From: BS750m-G57 sp964607575
GTDB taxonomy: Bacteria; Planctomycetota; Phycisphaerae; SM23-33
NCBI GenBank assembly: GCA_964607575.1
Contig: CAZSLS010000004.1
Span: 1-64,000 of the forward strand
Length of the DNA stretch: 64,000 nt
Direction: 5' to 3'
Below are positions 32,804-41,778 of this stretch, in pieces. The notes under the pieces were generated by a model that saw only the letters and a program-made list of their open reading frames with translations, was not told the origin of the DNA and made no database searches. Both the position numbers and the translations under genes were made by a program. The first letter of the stretch is position 1. The number at the start of each line of letters is the position of its first letter.

Positions 32804-34081
32804 TCAGCGTCCGCAGTGTGGGCAGGTCTGCTGTCTGTGCTGGGGTCCGCCGCGTCCGAAGCTGGCCTGCGGTCCGCGCTGGTATCTACCGCGTCCGAAG
32901 CTGGCCTGCGGTCCGCGTTGGGGTCCACCGCGTCCGAAGCTGGCCTGCGGTCCGCGTTGGAATCCGCCGCGTCCGAAACTGGCTTGTGGTCCGCGCTGGA
33001 ATCCGCCGCGTCCGAAGCTGGCCTGCGGTCCGCGCTGGAATCTGCCGCGTCCGAAGCGGGCTTGTGGTCCGCGCTGGAATCCGCTGCGTCCGAAGCTGGG
33101 TTGCGGTCTGCGGAAAGCCCCGCCTCTGGAAGCGCTACCGTGATGACTTCTGCTGCCATGGCTGGACTGGCTCCGGCGACGGCCATGCGATCCGTGTCTG
33201 GACCTGCTGCTGTGACCGCTGGACCTGCCGCGAGCCTGTGAGGATCCGGAGCTTCTATGCTGACTTATCCTATTGCGTATTGCTTCATGAATCCGCTTGA
33301 TGAACTCTTCCCTGGACTTGGGGCTGGACTTGGATGCTTGCGCACCCTTTTTGTGCATTGCGGCGAATCGGCGTTTCATCTCTTCACTGGGTCCCCGCCC
33401 GGAGAAGCCACGATGCGGGCCACGGCCTTGGAAGCTGCGCTGTGATCCAGGGCTTTTATGCTGGCTCATCTTTTTGCGCATTCCTTCGTGCATCTTCTTG
33501 ATGAACTCTTCTCTGGATTTGGGGCTGGACTTGGATGCTTCGGCACCCTTCTTGCGCATTTCGGCGAATCGGCGTTTCAGCTCTTCACTGGGACCTCGCC
33601 CGGAGAAGCCGCGCTGCGGTCCGCGCCCGAAGGACCCGCCTTGCGGTCTGCGACCATGGAAACCGCGTTGCGAGCCGAAGCCCTTATTCTGGCCCATCCT
33701 TTTGCGCATTTCTTCGTGCATCTTCTTGATGAATTCTTGCCTGGACTTAGGGCTGGACTTGGATGCTTCGGCACCTTTCTTGCGCATTTCGGCGAATCGG
33801 CGTTTCATCTCTTCACTGGGTCCCCGTCCGGAGAAGCCGCGATGCGATCCGCGCCCGAAGAAGCCGCCTCGTGGCCCACGACCCTGGAAGCCGCGCTGCG
33901 GACCATGTCCCTGTGGCGCCTTGGCTTTGGATGCGTCTTTGTCTCGATCGCTGGTGTATTCAGATTTCTTGTCATCGTCACGCCCTCGGGGGCCGCGGCG
34001 CGAGTATTGCGCAAACGACCATGTTCCCGAAAAGGCGACCGTCAACACTGCAACCAACAACATAATCCCGTACCGTTTCAT
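32804..34081 (-). CDS. Exported, highly basic FG/RGG repeat protein
   Basis: 425 residues, start after AAGGAGAT. Signal peptide about 1-24 ending WSFA. Region 1 (about 45-275) has three copies of a roughly 75-residue unit: GRGP linker, a charged helix SEE(M/L)KRRFAEMRKKGAEAS, then SSPKSREEFIKKMHE. Region 2 is Ser/His/Arg-rich. Region 3 (about 325-415) has seven to eight 13-residue repeats of the form GPQASFGRGGFQR. The last residues are CPHCGR, half of a zinc knuckle. Composition resembles eukaryotic RGG/FG low-complexity domains. I recognise no family. It is probably disordered and may bind polyanions such as nucleic acid or sulfated glycans; that is speculation. Confidence 0.75.
   Translation of the reverse strand: MKRYGIMLLVAVLTVAFSGTWSFAQYSRRGPRGRDDDKKSEYTSDRDKDASKAKAPQGHGPQRGFQGRGPRGGFFGRGSHRGFSGRGPSEEMKRRFAEMRKKGAEASKSSPKSRQEFIKKMHEEMRKRMGQNKGFGSQRGFHGRRPQGGSFGRGPQRGFSGRGPSEELKRRFAEMRKKGAEASKSSPKSREEFIKKMHEGMRKKMSQHKSPGSQRSFQGRGPHRGFSGRGPSEEMKRRFAAMHKKGAQASKSSPKSREEFIKRIHEAIRNRISQHRSSGSSQARGRSSGHSSRSRHGSHGRRRSQSSHGSRSHHGSASRGGAFRRPQPSFGRSGFQRGPQARFGRGRFQRGPQASFGRGGFQRGPQASFGRGGFQRGPQASFGRGGPQRGPQASFGRGRYQRGPQASFGRGGPQHRQQTCPHCGR
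32830..33110. repeat. 39-bp tandem repeats in the FG/RGG gene
   Basis: About seven head-to-tail 39-bp units, each containing CCGCGTCCGAAGCTGGCCTG on the + strand, encode the 13-residue repeats. Near-identical units suggest recent slippage or unequal exchange. Confidence 0.8.
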
Positions 34082-34446
34082 GACTTATCTCCTTTGCAAC
34101 AAATAACACGAAGTAGGATTGTGAACCTGTAGTTTATGTGGACACCCGCCCGTATCGGTAACGGGAAAACTGGATTAATCTGTATCGACTCATACAATTT
34201 TCCATTTTCCCCTTGGTTAGATCGGGATTCTGTGGTATCATGGTCGCAAGTAGGGTTCGCTTCGGATGGAGAGGCGGACCGCATATGATCCGGGCCTGAG
34301 CCGGCTCGAATTGAATTCGTCAAAGAGTCGCATCGAGAATGAGGGCATCGGCGTTTTCGCCCATGCGTTTCCTTTCGTGATCAGGGTTTCAACTATCTGG
34401 TTTCGTGCCGGTTGACTGCCCTGGGACGTGGAAGAGGAGTCAGAGA
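34082..34446. other. Divergent intergenic region with PEP-CTERM leader
   Basis: 365 bases without a gene. The right half is the promoter and leader described at 34213-34446; the left half carries the ribosome binding site of the - strand repeat protein and AT-rich sequence without visible repeats. Confidence 0.5.
34213..34446 (+). promoter_or_regulatory. Promoter and conserved leader of PEP-CTERM gene 1
   Basis: TTGGTT (34213-34218), 17 bases, TATCAT (34236-34241) within ATTCTGTGGTATCAT. The roughly 200-base leader shares ordered blocks with the region upstream of 56240: GTTCGCTT, GGCGGA, then AATGAGG-GCATCGGCGTTTTCGCCCA. Shared blocks at similar spacing suggest a common regulator or structured RNA. 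Confidence 0.5.
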
Positions 34447-35091
34447 ATGAAAATGAGGATAATGACAATCCTGCTGCTGGTGTTTGTGTTGGCTGGGGCG
34501 GATCGGGTCCGGGCGGACTTGATCGTCAACGGCGACTTCAGTTCTGGTGGTACGGGCTTCTCGACCACTTATACGTATACCAACACTTCCTCAGTGAACC
34601 TGACGGGCGCCCAAACGTATACGATAATCAACGATCCCCTCAATGCCCATGTCGCATTCAGCTCGTACGGCGATCACACCACGGGCGATGGTCCCATGAT
34701 GGTCGTTAACGGCGCCGTCAACTCTGGTGTGACCGTGTGGTCCGAGACCGTCAGTGTCTCCCAAAACGTTGACTATACGTTCACGGCGTGGGTCTCTTCG
34801 TGTTATCCTCTTAACCCGGCCAATTTGAACTTCCTGATTAATAACGTGTCTATCGGTACTATGAATGCCCCGCCTGTTACGGGGATATGGGATGACTTCG
34901 TCGGAATCTGGGATTCTGGTTCGGCCACAAGCGCCACGATCAAGATAGTAGACCTCAGCACTGCAAACGACGGCAACGATTTCGCTCTCGACGACATTTC
35001 CTTCACGCCAGAGCCGGCTTCGTTGTTATTGGTCTGCGTAGCGACACCGTTCGTACTGAAGCGTCGTAAACTGACCAACGGTCGACGATAA
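34447..35091 (+). CDS. PEP-CTERM surface protein
   Basis: 214 residues from the ATG after GAGGAGTCAGAG. Signal peptide about 1-24 ending VRA. The mature part starts LIVNGDFSSGG, the N-terminal pattern of galactose-binding-like domains in PEP-CTERM proteins, and continues as a beta-sandwich with DDFVGIWDSG and FALDDISFTPEP. The C-terminal signal is PEP, hydrophobic stretch, then KRRK (about 193-210), for exosortase sorting to the cell envelope. Extracellular matrix or adhesion role is likely. Confidence 0.85.
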   Translation: MKMRIMTILLLVFVLAGADRVRADLIVNGDFSSGGTGFSTTYTYTNTSSVNLTGAQTYTIINDPLNAHVAFSSYGDHTTGDGPMMVVNGAVNSGVTVWSETVSVSQNVDYTFTAWVSSCYPLNPANLNFLINNVSIGTMNAPPVTGIWDDFVGIWDSGSATSATIKIVDLSTANDGNDFALDDISFTPEPASLLLVCVATPFVLKRRKLTNGRR

Positions 35092-35119
35092 AAGCACCCT
35101 TCTCCGATTCAAAATGAAC

Positions 35120-35166
35120 AAGGGCGGGAACAGACCCGCAAGTTCTCTGTTCCCGCCCTTTGTTTG
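35120..35166. terminator. Bidirectional terminator
   Basis: AAGGGCGGGAACA (35120-35132) and TGTTCCCGCCCTT (35148-35160) form a perfect 13-bp stem with a 15-base loop, followed by TGTTTG. It lies between the convergent PEP-CTERM and Gfo/Idh genes. Confidence 0.8.
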
Positions 35167-35200
35167 TCTGCGGCGCGTTACCGCGCCGCGGTGTTGTTTT

Positions 35201-36592
35201 CTACAAGCTCCAGCCGTCTCGATACTTTATGTGGAGCAGTTCGTTGGCCTTGGGGAAATTGGTGAACTTCATTTGCTTGCTGTCGAACTCGAGCTTCTGA
35301 CCGCTGAAACGCATCGCCAGCACGCCCAGGAGCACCATTTCCGTCAGTGCCCCGCCGTATTCAAAGTTTGAACTTGCCGGCTTGCCGTCCTTGCAGGCCC
35401 GAAGCCAGTCGCCCATGTGCCCGTTCTTTATGCGCCGCAAGGTCTTGGGCGGGCGGTTGGGGTCGTATTCCTTCTGCTTGGTTTCGGGGAATATCCGCAT
35501 TCCGCTGGCTCCGTGCGAGCCGTGCTTGATCTGGCCTTTGGACCCGAAGATAAACGCGCCGCTGGCGTCAATCCTTCGTCCCTTTTCGAGATCCTTGGGA
35601 CGCGGTGTTTTGTACGATCCGTCAGTCCAGACCAGCTTGACCGGCGGCATTTTGCCTCGTGCGGGGAATTGGTATGTCAGCGTCGAAGCGATCGGGAACG
35701 CCTGATCGGCCAGTTCGGGCTTGTGGTGCTTGACCTCGGCCTGCACGCTCGTCGGGTAGCCCAAGTCCAGAGCCCAGAACGCCGGGTCCAGTATGTGGCA
35801 GCCCATATCGCCCAGCGCCCCGGTTCCGTACGCCAGCCACGCGCGCCACTTGAACGGATGGTACGCCGGATGATACGGGCGTTCCTTCGCCGGTCCCTGC
35901 CAGAGGTCCCAATCGAGGTCCTTCGGTACCGGCGGCGTGCCTTTGGGTAATTCGCGTGCGGCGAAGTTGGCGTACCACGGTCCCTTGTCCGGGCGGTCTG
36001 ACCATGCGTGAACTTCTTTCACGTCTCCGATCGCCCCTGCGGCGATCCATTCCTTCAGCAGGCGGATCGCTTCGGAGGAGTGTCCCTGGTTGCCCATCTG
36101 CGTCTGGACTTTGTATTTGCGGGCGGCCTCTTTGAGCATACGCGCTTCGTAGACCGTGTGGGCCAACGGTTTCTGGCAGAACACGTGTTTGCTCAGCTTC
36201 ATGGCGGCCATTGCAATCACCGCGTGCGTGTGGTCCGGCGTTGCGATCATGACCGCGTCGATATCCTTCCGCTTTTCGAGCATGATTCGGAAGTCTTTGT
36301 ACGTTTTGGCCTTTGGGAATCTCTTAAACGTCCCGGCGGCTTTCTTGAAGTCCACATCGCACAGGGCGACGACATTCTCGCCCTGACACTGCCTCATATT
36401 GCCCCCGCCCATGCCGCCAACGCCGATGCCCGCGACATTCAGCTTGTCGCTGGGGGCCTTGGCTCCGGCTTTGGCGCCCAAGACGTGACTCGGCATGATG
36501 GTAAGCACGCTGGCGCCGGCGGCTGCTCCTGCTCCGGCTGCTAGAAAATCGCGACGGGTGAGCTTCGGCGCCTTTGAGTTCTGGTCTTTCAT
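35201..36592 (-). CDS. Tat-exported Gfo/Idh/MocA oxidoreductase
   Basis: 463 residues from the ATG after GTGAAAGGACA; an in-frame GTG five codons earlier overlaps that ribosome binding site. Twin-arginine signal LTRRDFLAAGAG. NAD(P)-binding GIGVGGMGGGN (about 56) and ALCDVD; catalytic-site block CQKPLAHTVYEA (about 140) has the conserved KP. WQGPAKERPYHPAYHPFKWR and GALGDMGCHILDP are typical of the planctomycete exported subgroup. Likely oxidises or isomerises a sugar in the periplasm. Confidence 0.9.
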   Translation of the reverse strand: MKDQNSKAPKLTRRDFLAAGAGAAAGASVLTIMPSHVLGAKAGAKAPSDKLNVAGIGVGGMGGGNMRQCQGENVVALCDVDFKKAAGTFKRFPKAKTYKDFRIMLEKRKDIDAVMIATPDHTHAVIAMAAMKLSKHVFCQKPLAHTVYEARMLKEAARKYKVQTQMGNQGHSSEAIRLLKEWIAAGAIGDVKEVHAWSDRPDKGPWYANFAARELPKGTPPVPKDLDWDLWQGPAKERPYHPAYHPFKWRAWLAYGTGALGDMGCHILDPAFWALDLGYPTSVQAEVKHHKPELADQAFPIASTLTYQFPARGKMPPVKLVWTDGSYKTPRPKDLEKGRRIDASGAFIFGSKGQIKHGSHGASGMRIFPETKQKEYDPNRPPKTLRRIKNGHMGDWLRACKDGKPASSNFEYGGALTEMVLLGVLAMRFSGQKLEFDSKQMKFTNFPKANELLHIKYRDGWSL

Positions 36593-36626
36593 CGATTGTC
36601 CTTTCACGCGGGTTATTGAGGCTTCT

Positions 36627-36656
36627 AGCGTACCAAACCGACGCCCGCCGACGCAA
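36627..36656 (-). promoter_or_regulatory. Candidate promoter for the Gfo/Idh gene
   Basis: TTGCGT (36656-36651), 18-base spacer beginning CGGCGGG, TACGCT (36632-36627). It is a weaker version of the TTGCCC promoters upstream of the sulfatase and nitrilase-family genes. Confidence 0.35.
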
Positions 36657-36732
36657 GGGCCGAACCTGCAAAAACGTTTTGGTTATACGCGGTTTGGAGG
36701 ATACAATCCTGTTCGACGCGAAAGGACTGTCT

Positions 36733-39621
36733 ATGCCTCCCAGAACGTTGAGAACTATCGGATGTTTGATCGTATTCGCCTGCGTGTGCGGGCCGGTCCG
36801 GGGCGCCGAAAAAACGCTGATCGCGCATGGCGGTTCCTGGACCGTTCGCGACAAGGCGGTCTGGACTGACGGGATGGGCGGTCCGAAATTGGTTGCGACA
36901 GGAACCGATTTCGCCGACGGACAGGCCGGCGTTGAGGTCTACTTCGACAATGCGGCGACCGGTAACGCCGGGCTGATCGTTCACGTAAGCCAAGCCGGCG
37001 TCGGCGCCAATAAGTTCATCGGATACGAGATCGCCCTGGACCCCGGAAGACAGCAGTTGCGCTTGGGGCGTCACAAACACAATTTCTCGCTGATGAGGGA
37101 CATCAAGACAACCGTACCCCTGAGACGATGGATTCCGCTGGTGGTTCGGATCAAGGGCGGGCTCATTGAGGTGGACGTCGACGGTAAAAAGACCGCCTCG
37201 ATGAAGGACCCGCGAGGCTTCCTGCCCGCGGGGGCGGTCGGGTTGAGGCCCTGGGCGCGGAAGGCGGGGTTCCGCAACCTGTGGGTGATGCAGAAGGACA
37301 AGAAACGCACAATCGAGTTCCGCCAGGAGCTTATCGGCGGGCGGATCGCCGCGCCGCCCAAACGCAAGCCAAAGGTCCAACCTAAACCGGCACCGCAGAT
37401 AACCACCGCCGATCAACTCGCCTTAAAAGCCCGATTCATAAAAGCCGTCCCGCGCCTGGTCTTTGTCAAGCGGCATCACTTCAAGCGCCCGTTTGGTATC
37501 GGCTCGATCATCGGCTGGAACATCTTCACACCGGGCGGGGGGATATATACGTGCGACCTGACCAAGACCGGAGCGGCGCGAGAGACCGAACTGTTCAGGA
37601 ACGATGACGGGACCATATACGACATGAGCCTGTCGTTCGACGCGAAGAAGATCCTGTTTGCTTGGCGTGACTGCAAGAAGGGCGAGCCGTTCCACATCTA
37701 CGAGATCGGTGCGGATGGCAAGGGCCTCAGGCAGATCACCAGCGGACGCTTCCACGATATCCACCCGTTCTATCTGCCCGACGGGAAGATCGGGTTCGTC
37801 ACGTCGCGCGTCGAGGCGTTTACGATGTGCCAACCGGGTGCGGCGTGTGCGTTGTACATCATGGACACCGACGGTAAGAACATGCGTCGGATACATTTCG
37901 GTACGCTGGCCGATCACTCGCCGTATGTGATGAACGACGGAAGAATCCTCTTTACGCGGTGGGAATATCAGGACAAGAGCCTTACCTACCCCCAGGGCCT
38001 CTGGACGATCAACCCCGACGGGACGCGACTGAGGTTGTTCTACGGGAACACGATCTACGAACCGGCGGTGACCTGGCAGGCCAAGGGGATTCCGGGCAAA
38101 TCGACGGTGCTGTGCACGCTGGCGCCGCATCACGGGAATCCGATAGGCGCCATAGGGATCATCGACCGCAGCAAGGGCCTGGAGAACCCGCTGGCCATCG
38201 AAAACATCACGCCGGAAGTACCGTACCGCCCGGACCTCAACCGCGCCGGCCATGGCGACAGGCAGTATCCTCGTTCGTACCGCGATCCGCACCCGATCAC
38301 CGGCGATCTGTATCTGGCGTCGCACCAAGCCGCCGGGCGGTTCGGCATATTCGCGCTCAACAACAAGGGCGCCAAGGCGCTCATTCACGGGGATGATGAG
38401 CTTTCGTGCTTCAATGCGCTTCCGCTTGCGCCGAGGACGCCTCCGCTCAGCAAGCCCATGCTCGAACCGTCGGACAAGAAGTATGGCACGTTCATCATCA
38501 CCAACGTCTACGAAGGATTGACGGGCGTAAAGCCCGGACAGGTCAAGGCGATCCGCGTCATGCGCGTCTATCCCAAGCCGTGCAACATGCGCGGGAGGCG
38601 GGCATACGACATGGATCCGCTGCAGTCCCGCGCAACGTACTACTCCAAACGGTGCGTCGGGACGGTACCGGTCGACGCCAAGGGGACGGCGAGTTTCAAG
38701 GCCCCCGCGAAGGTGGAGCTATACTTCCAGGCCCTCGACGCTTCGGGCAAGGAACTCCAGCGGATGGGGACCGTCACGCAGATCATGCCCGGCGAGACCC
38801 AGAGTTGCATCGGATGTCACGAAAATGCCTTCATGGCCCCCCCGAGCGGTGCGGCGTTCGTCAAGCTGCTGAGGCGCAAGCCCGTTGACATCACGCCTCC
38901 GCCCTGGGGCGACGGGCCGATAGACTTCGTCCGCCACATCCAGCCGGTGTTCGACAAGTATTGCATCAAGTGTCACAACGGTGCCGATCCCAAGAAGGGC
39001 CTGGACCTCTCGGGCGACAAGACGCGGTATTTCAACATGGCGTACGACTCTTTGCTGGACCGCAAGATGGTCCAATACCACTGGCTGTTGAGAGCTCCGG
39101 TCAGGAACTGGAAACCGCTGACCACCGGCTCGCGAGTCAGTAAGCTAATAAAGTACATCGACCAGAAGCATGAGAAGGTGGTCGTCGACGATGAGTCGCG
39201 GAGGCGGATCTACACGTGGATCGACGCCAACGTTCCGTATTACGGGACGTACGATCACACCCGCCCGGGCACGCCGGGATCGAGAGATCTCTGGACTGGT
39301 CCCTGGCTCGGGCAACTGAGAAACGCCCTGAAGGCCGCACGCGTCAAACACGGCTTCGCCCACACCGACGTCAACCTGACCCGCCCCGAATTCAGTCGCG
39401 TGCTGACCGCATACCTGTCCAAATCCGCCGGTGGACGGGCCGACGATAAGAAAGCTGTATTCAAGAGCAAGTCGGACCCCAAATACGTGGCGATTCTCAA
39501 AGCGATCCAGGCCGGTAAGCAGGCCCTCGACGCCAACCCCCGCGTTGACATGCCCGGCGCCAAACCAAAACCGTATCCCAAAGACTACGGAAAACTCTAC
39601 AGCGGATTCTCCGGCCCGTAA
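36733..39621 (+). CDS. Exported PD40/di-haem protein, HzsA-domain family (1)
   Basis: 962 residues from the ATG after GAAAGGACTG; upstream in-frame codons lack a signal peptide. Signal about 1-24. An N-terminal concanavalin-like domain (about 30-200), then PD40 repeats about 290-460 (YDMSLSFDAKKILFAWRD, PDGKIGFVTSR), the hydrazine-synthase-alpha-like middle part, and two haem c sites CIGCH (Cys692) and CIKCH (Cys744). The last region (DESRRRIYTWIDANVPYYG) is usual for this family. It is not hydrazine synthase itself; members are widespread in Planctomycetota with unknown substrate. It probably transfers electrons during oxidation of a periplasmic compound. Confidence 0.85.
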   Translation: MPPRTLRTIGCLIVFACVCGPVRGAEKTLIAHGGSWTVRDKAVWTDGMGGPKLVATGTDFADGQAGVEVYFDNAATGNAGLIVHVSQAGVGANKFIGYEIALDPGRQQLRLGRHKHNFSLMRDIKTTVPLRRWIPLVVRIKGGLIEVDVDGKKTASMKDPRGFLPAGAVGLRPWARKAGFRNLWVMQKDKKRTIEFRQELIGGRIAAPPKRKPKVQPKPAPQITTADQLALKARFIKAVPRLVFVKRHHFKRPFGIGSIIGWNIFTPGGGIYTCDLTKTGAARETELFRNDDGTIYDMSLSFDAKKILFAWRDCKKGEPFHIYEIGADGKGLRQITSGRFHDIHPFYLPDGKIGFVTSRVEAFTMCQPGAACALYIMDTDGKNMRRIHFGTLADHSPYVMNDGRILFTRWEYQDKSLTYPQGLWTINPDGTRLRLFYGNTIYEPAVTWQAKGIPGKSTVLCTLAPHHGNPIGAIGIIDRSKGLENPLAIENITPEVPYRPDLNRAGHGDRQYPRSYRDPHPITGDLYLASHQAAGRFGIFALNNKGAKALIHGDDELSCFNALPLAPRTPPLSKPMLEPSDKKYGTFIITNVYEGLTGVKPGQVKAIRVMRVYPKPCNMRGRRAYDMDPLQSRATYYSKRCVGTVPVDAKGTASFKAPAKVELYFQALDASGKELQRMGTVTQIMPGETQSCIGCHENAFMAPPSGAAFVKLLRRKPVDITPPPWGDGPIDFVRHIQPVFDKYCIKCHNGADPKKGLDLSGDKTRYFNMAYDSLLDRKMVQYHWLLRAPVRNWKPLTTGSRVSKLIKYIDQKHEKVVVDDESRRRIYTWIDANVPYYGTYDHTRPGTPGSRDLWTGPWLGQLRNALKAARVKHGFAHTDVNLTRPEFSRVLTAYLSKSAGGRADDKKAVFKSKSDPKYVAILKAIQAGKQALDANPRVDMPGAKPKPYPKDYGKLYSGFSGP

Positions 39622-39637
39622 TCACGCCGGCCGGAAA

Positions 39638-40210
39638 CTATCTGAACCTTCTACTTTTCGAAAGTTGTTTAGCGACGTTTCTGATTCGCTTGTTTGCGCC
39701 GTTTTGAGCCAGCCAGACGACCTGCTCGCTGACGAGGTCCGGATGTTCCAGGACACGCTCGTGCACCCAACTATCCTGGGTTTGCTTTATCCGTTCAAAG
39801 GTTTCGGCGAGCCCCCGTTCGTCGATTGCCCTGAGTATTTCATGTCTCGCATATACCTTATCCACCGGTGGCTGGTGAACTTCACTGCGATTGCCCAACT
39901 CGCCGAACTGCTCGGCGGTAAGGAGGCCCGATCTGACCAGTTCAATAACCCTGTTCAGACGAAGATCCTCCCCGTCCGGTCCGCAGTCAGTGAGAGCGAA
40001 TATGTTATCGATCTCATCGTCAGAGAGAGCTTGTTTGGATTGGATGTAGTTCCGGTACGCCCCGCACCTGTAGTGCTCGGCGTTGTCATCGTCGGACATT
40101 TGTATCTCGGCGTATTGGGCAAGGAGGAACTGTTCCGAAATGATCCCTGAGGATATCCACTCGCGGTCGTATCCCAGTCTTGCCAGCGCCTTGTCAATGT
40201 CCGTGTCCAT
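39638..40210 (-). CDS. Hypothetical soluble helical protein
   Basis: 190 residues, ATG start. Acidic N-terminal half and a basic C-terminal tail (NKRIRNVAKQLSKSRRFR). Helical repeats such as LNRVIELVRSGLLTAEQFGE, and HEILRAIDERGLAETFERI with EHPDLVSEQVVWLAQN, recall leucine-rich or HEAT-like helical hairpins. No signal peptide. It follows the EF-hand gene by 11 bases on the same strand. Function unknown. Confidence 0.6.
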   Translation of the reverse strand: MDTDIDKALARLGYDREWISSGIISEQFLLAQYAEIQMSDDDNAEHYRCGAYRNYIQSKQALSDDEIDNIFALTDCGPDGEDLRLNRVIELVRSGLLTAEQFGELGNRSEVHQPPVDKVYARHEILRAIDERGLAETFERIKQTQDSWVHERVLEHPDLVSEQVVWLAQNGANKRIRNVAKQLSKSRRFR

Positions 40211-40221
40211 CGGTGTCTGAG

Positions 40222-41457
40222 CTATTCTATCAGGCCTTTGCCCGGTTTTGGGAAGGGGTTCTTCCCTTCGGGGTTGGTGAAGTCGAAGTCCGCCGAGAAC
40301 GTCCGGCCTTTCAGTTGGAGTTCTGCTTCGTCGAGATACTTCATCATTGCGTGATAATCCGCGTTGCTGTAAGCGTTAACGCCGTGTGTGCCTGCGGGTA
40401 TTTTGCCTGCATACGTGCCTTTGAGGCGCCTGAAAATACCTTCGCTCGAGTAGTAGTTGTCTCGCGGCGTGGGGCCTTTGAGCGACTGTTTGGTCTTGAT
40501 GTCGTTCCTGGTCAGAACAGCGGTCAGCTTCTTCCATCTGTCCGGTGTTGTCTTGTCGAGGCGGAACATCAGTGCGTTGCGGATTGGCGCCATGATCGTA
40601 AAGACCTTCGCATAGGCTCGCCTGTTGTGGTCCTCGATCTTCCCGGCGACCTGGATCAGTCGATAGCCCTCCTGGAAGGGTCGGCCTTGCGGGGGGACTT
40701 CTATGCCGATTGAGTTCACGACAAGGTTGTATCCGTCCTTGACGGCCTTGGGATTGGCCGCGCACGGTTTTGTGAATTTCTTCCTCTTGTGATCCGGTTT
40801 ACGTCCGGCCGGCTTGGGGCTATTGCCGAGTTTCGCCAGGCGAGCGACGATTTTGGCTTCCTGGTCCTTGTAGTTCGGGCGAGCCCACTTGCCCCACACG
40901 CGAAGATACTCGGGGATCGTTGTCGCACCGTCGCTGTTGGAGTCCAGCGCGTCGAAGACGGCTCCGGCTAGAGCCTTGTCCTTCAACGGTGAATTGCTGA
41001 CGAACTCGGCGCGGGCGATCTTACCGTTCCTGTCGGCGTCGGTTCGCTGGACGATTCCCTTGGCCTCGTCGGTAATGATGCGGTTCATGACGTATTCGAC
41101 TCGCGTGACCACGCCGTCGGCGTTGCTGTCGGCCGCTCCGAAAATGCCTCGCCGCGCCTGCGGCGTCATGAAGCCGCCGTTTTCAATATACTCTTTCTTC
41201 GAGTGCTTTCCATCCTTATTGGGGTCGGACCTGTTGAAATGGCTGATGTACGCGTTTAACTGCTTGTCGCTGACGCCATCGCCCCGTTTGGCGCCAAGCA
41301 TCTTGAGAATATCCAGAACGTTCCGGCCGGCGATTTTGATCTTCTCGCCGGTGTATCGCGATTTGGGTCCCGCCGCGTCCTTGGCGGATGCGGGTATAGC
41401 TGCTGCGGTCAGGACAATCGTGCACATGGTCGTCAGTATGGCGGTTGATCGCTTCAT
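40222..41457 (-). CDS. Exported EF-hand calcium-binding protein
   Basis: 411 residues, start after GGGAGCAAGCCA. Signal about 1-25 ending ASA. Four EF-hand loops: DPNKDGKHSKKE (about 78), DSNADGVVTRVE (109), DADRNGKIARAE (140) and DSNSDGATTIPE (172). The C-terminal half has a separate beta-rich domain (NSIGIEVPPQGRPFQEGYRL, then FTIMAPIRNALMF) I do not recognise. Likely a periplasmic Ca2+-dependent protein. Confidence 0.8.
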   Translation of the reverse strand: MKRSTAILTTMCTIVLTAAAIPASAKDAAGPKSRYTGEKIKIAGRNVLDILKMLGAKRGDGVSDKQLNAYISHFNRSDPNKDGKHSKKEYIENGGFMTPQARRGIFGAADSNADGVVTRVEYVMNRIITDEAKGIVQRTDADRNGKIARAEFVSNSPLKDKALAGAVFDALDSNSDGATTIPEYLRVWGKWARPNYKDQEAKIVARLAKLGNSPKPAGRKPDHKRKKFTKPCAANPKAVKDGYNLVVNSIGIEVPPQGRPFQEGYRLIQVAGKIEDHNRRAYAKVFTIMAPIRNALMFRLDKTTPDRWKKLTAVLTRNDIKTKQSLKGPTPRDNYYSSEGIFRRLKGTYAGKIPAGTHGVNAYSNADYHAMMKYLDEAELQLKGRTFSADFDFTNPEGKNPFPKPGKGLIE

Positions 41458-41485
41458 TGGCTTGCTCCCGGTTTAGCATCACCCT

Positions 41486-41761
41486 TCATCTGCGTGTGAT
41501 TAGTCGTCGGAGCCAGCGTGCCGGGCGTTTGAGTTTTTCCCGCCATGCCGCCAGCGGCGAGGTGTCCTTTTCGGGGTCTGACAGTACGATCGAGTAGAAC
41601 CAGTCAGCCACTTCCTGCGGGAACCCGACCTCGTCTACGGGCTTGAACGGAATCGGCGTGACCTGGTCGGGATGCCTGAGTCCCCAGTCGATGAACCGCT
41701 CGGTCTCGGCGATTATCTCTCGCTGATAGGCGCGCCAGGATTCCTCGACGTTCGAGTCCAT
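41486..41761 (-). CDS. Small hypothetical protein downstream of the Nramp-like transporter
   Basis: 91 residues, no signal or membrane span. Acidic aromatic-rich first half (ESWRAYQREIIAETERFIDW) and basic end (KLKRPARWLRRLITRR). It starts 17 bases after the transporter stop, so is probably co-expressed and could be a cytoplasmic accessory. Function unknown. Confidence 0.65.
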   Translation of the reverse strand: MDSNVEESWRAYQREIIAETERFIDWGLRHPDQVTPIPFKPVDEVGFPQEVADWFYSIVLSDPEKDTSPLAAWREKLKRPARWLRRLITRR

Positions 41762-41778
41762 GCGTTATCCGTGTGTTG

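Noticed and set aside
32830..33110. CRISPR-like regular spacing
   Set aside because: Units are contiguous 39-bp coding repeats without unique spacers, and no cas genes are nearby.
32765..33241. 158-codon + strand ORF with regular repeats (LRSALESAASEAG type)
   Set aside because: It is the antisense reading of the 39-bp tandem repeats in the FG/RGG gene; the - strand gene has a signal peptide, ribosome binding site and terminator.
36733..39621. Calling the protein hydrazine synthase and inferring anammox
   Set aside because: Only the HzsA-type domain organisation and two haem motifs are shared; no other hydrazine synthase subunit gene is present, and the family is broad in Planctomycetota.
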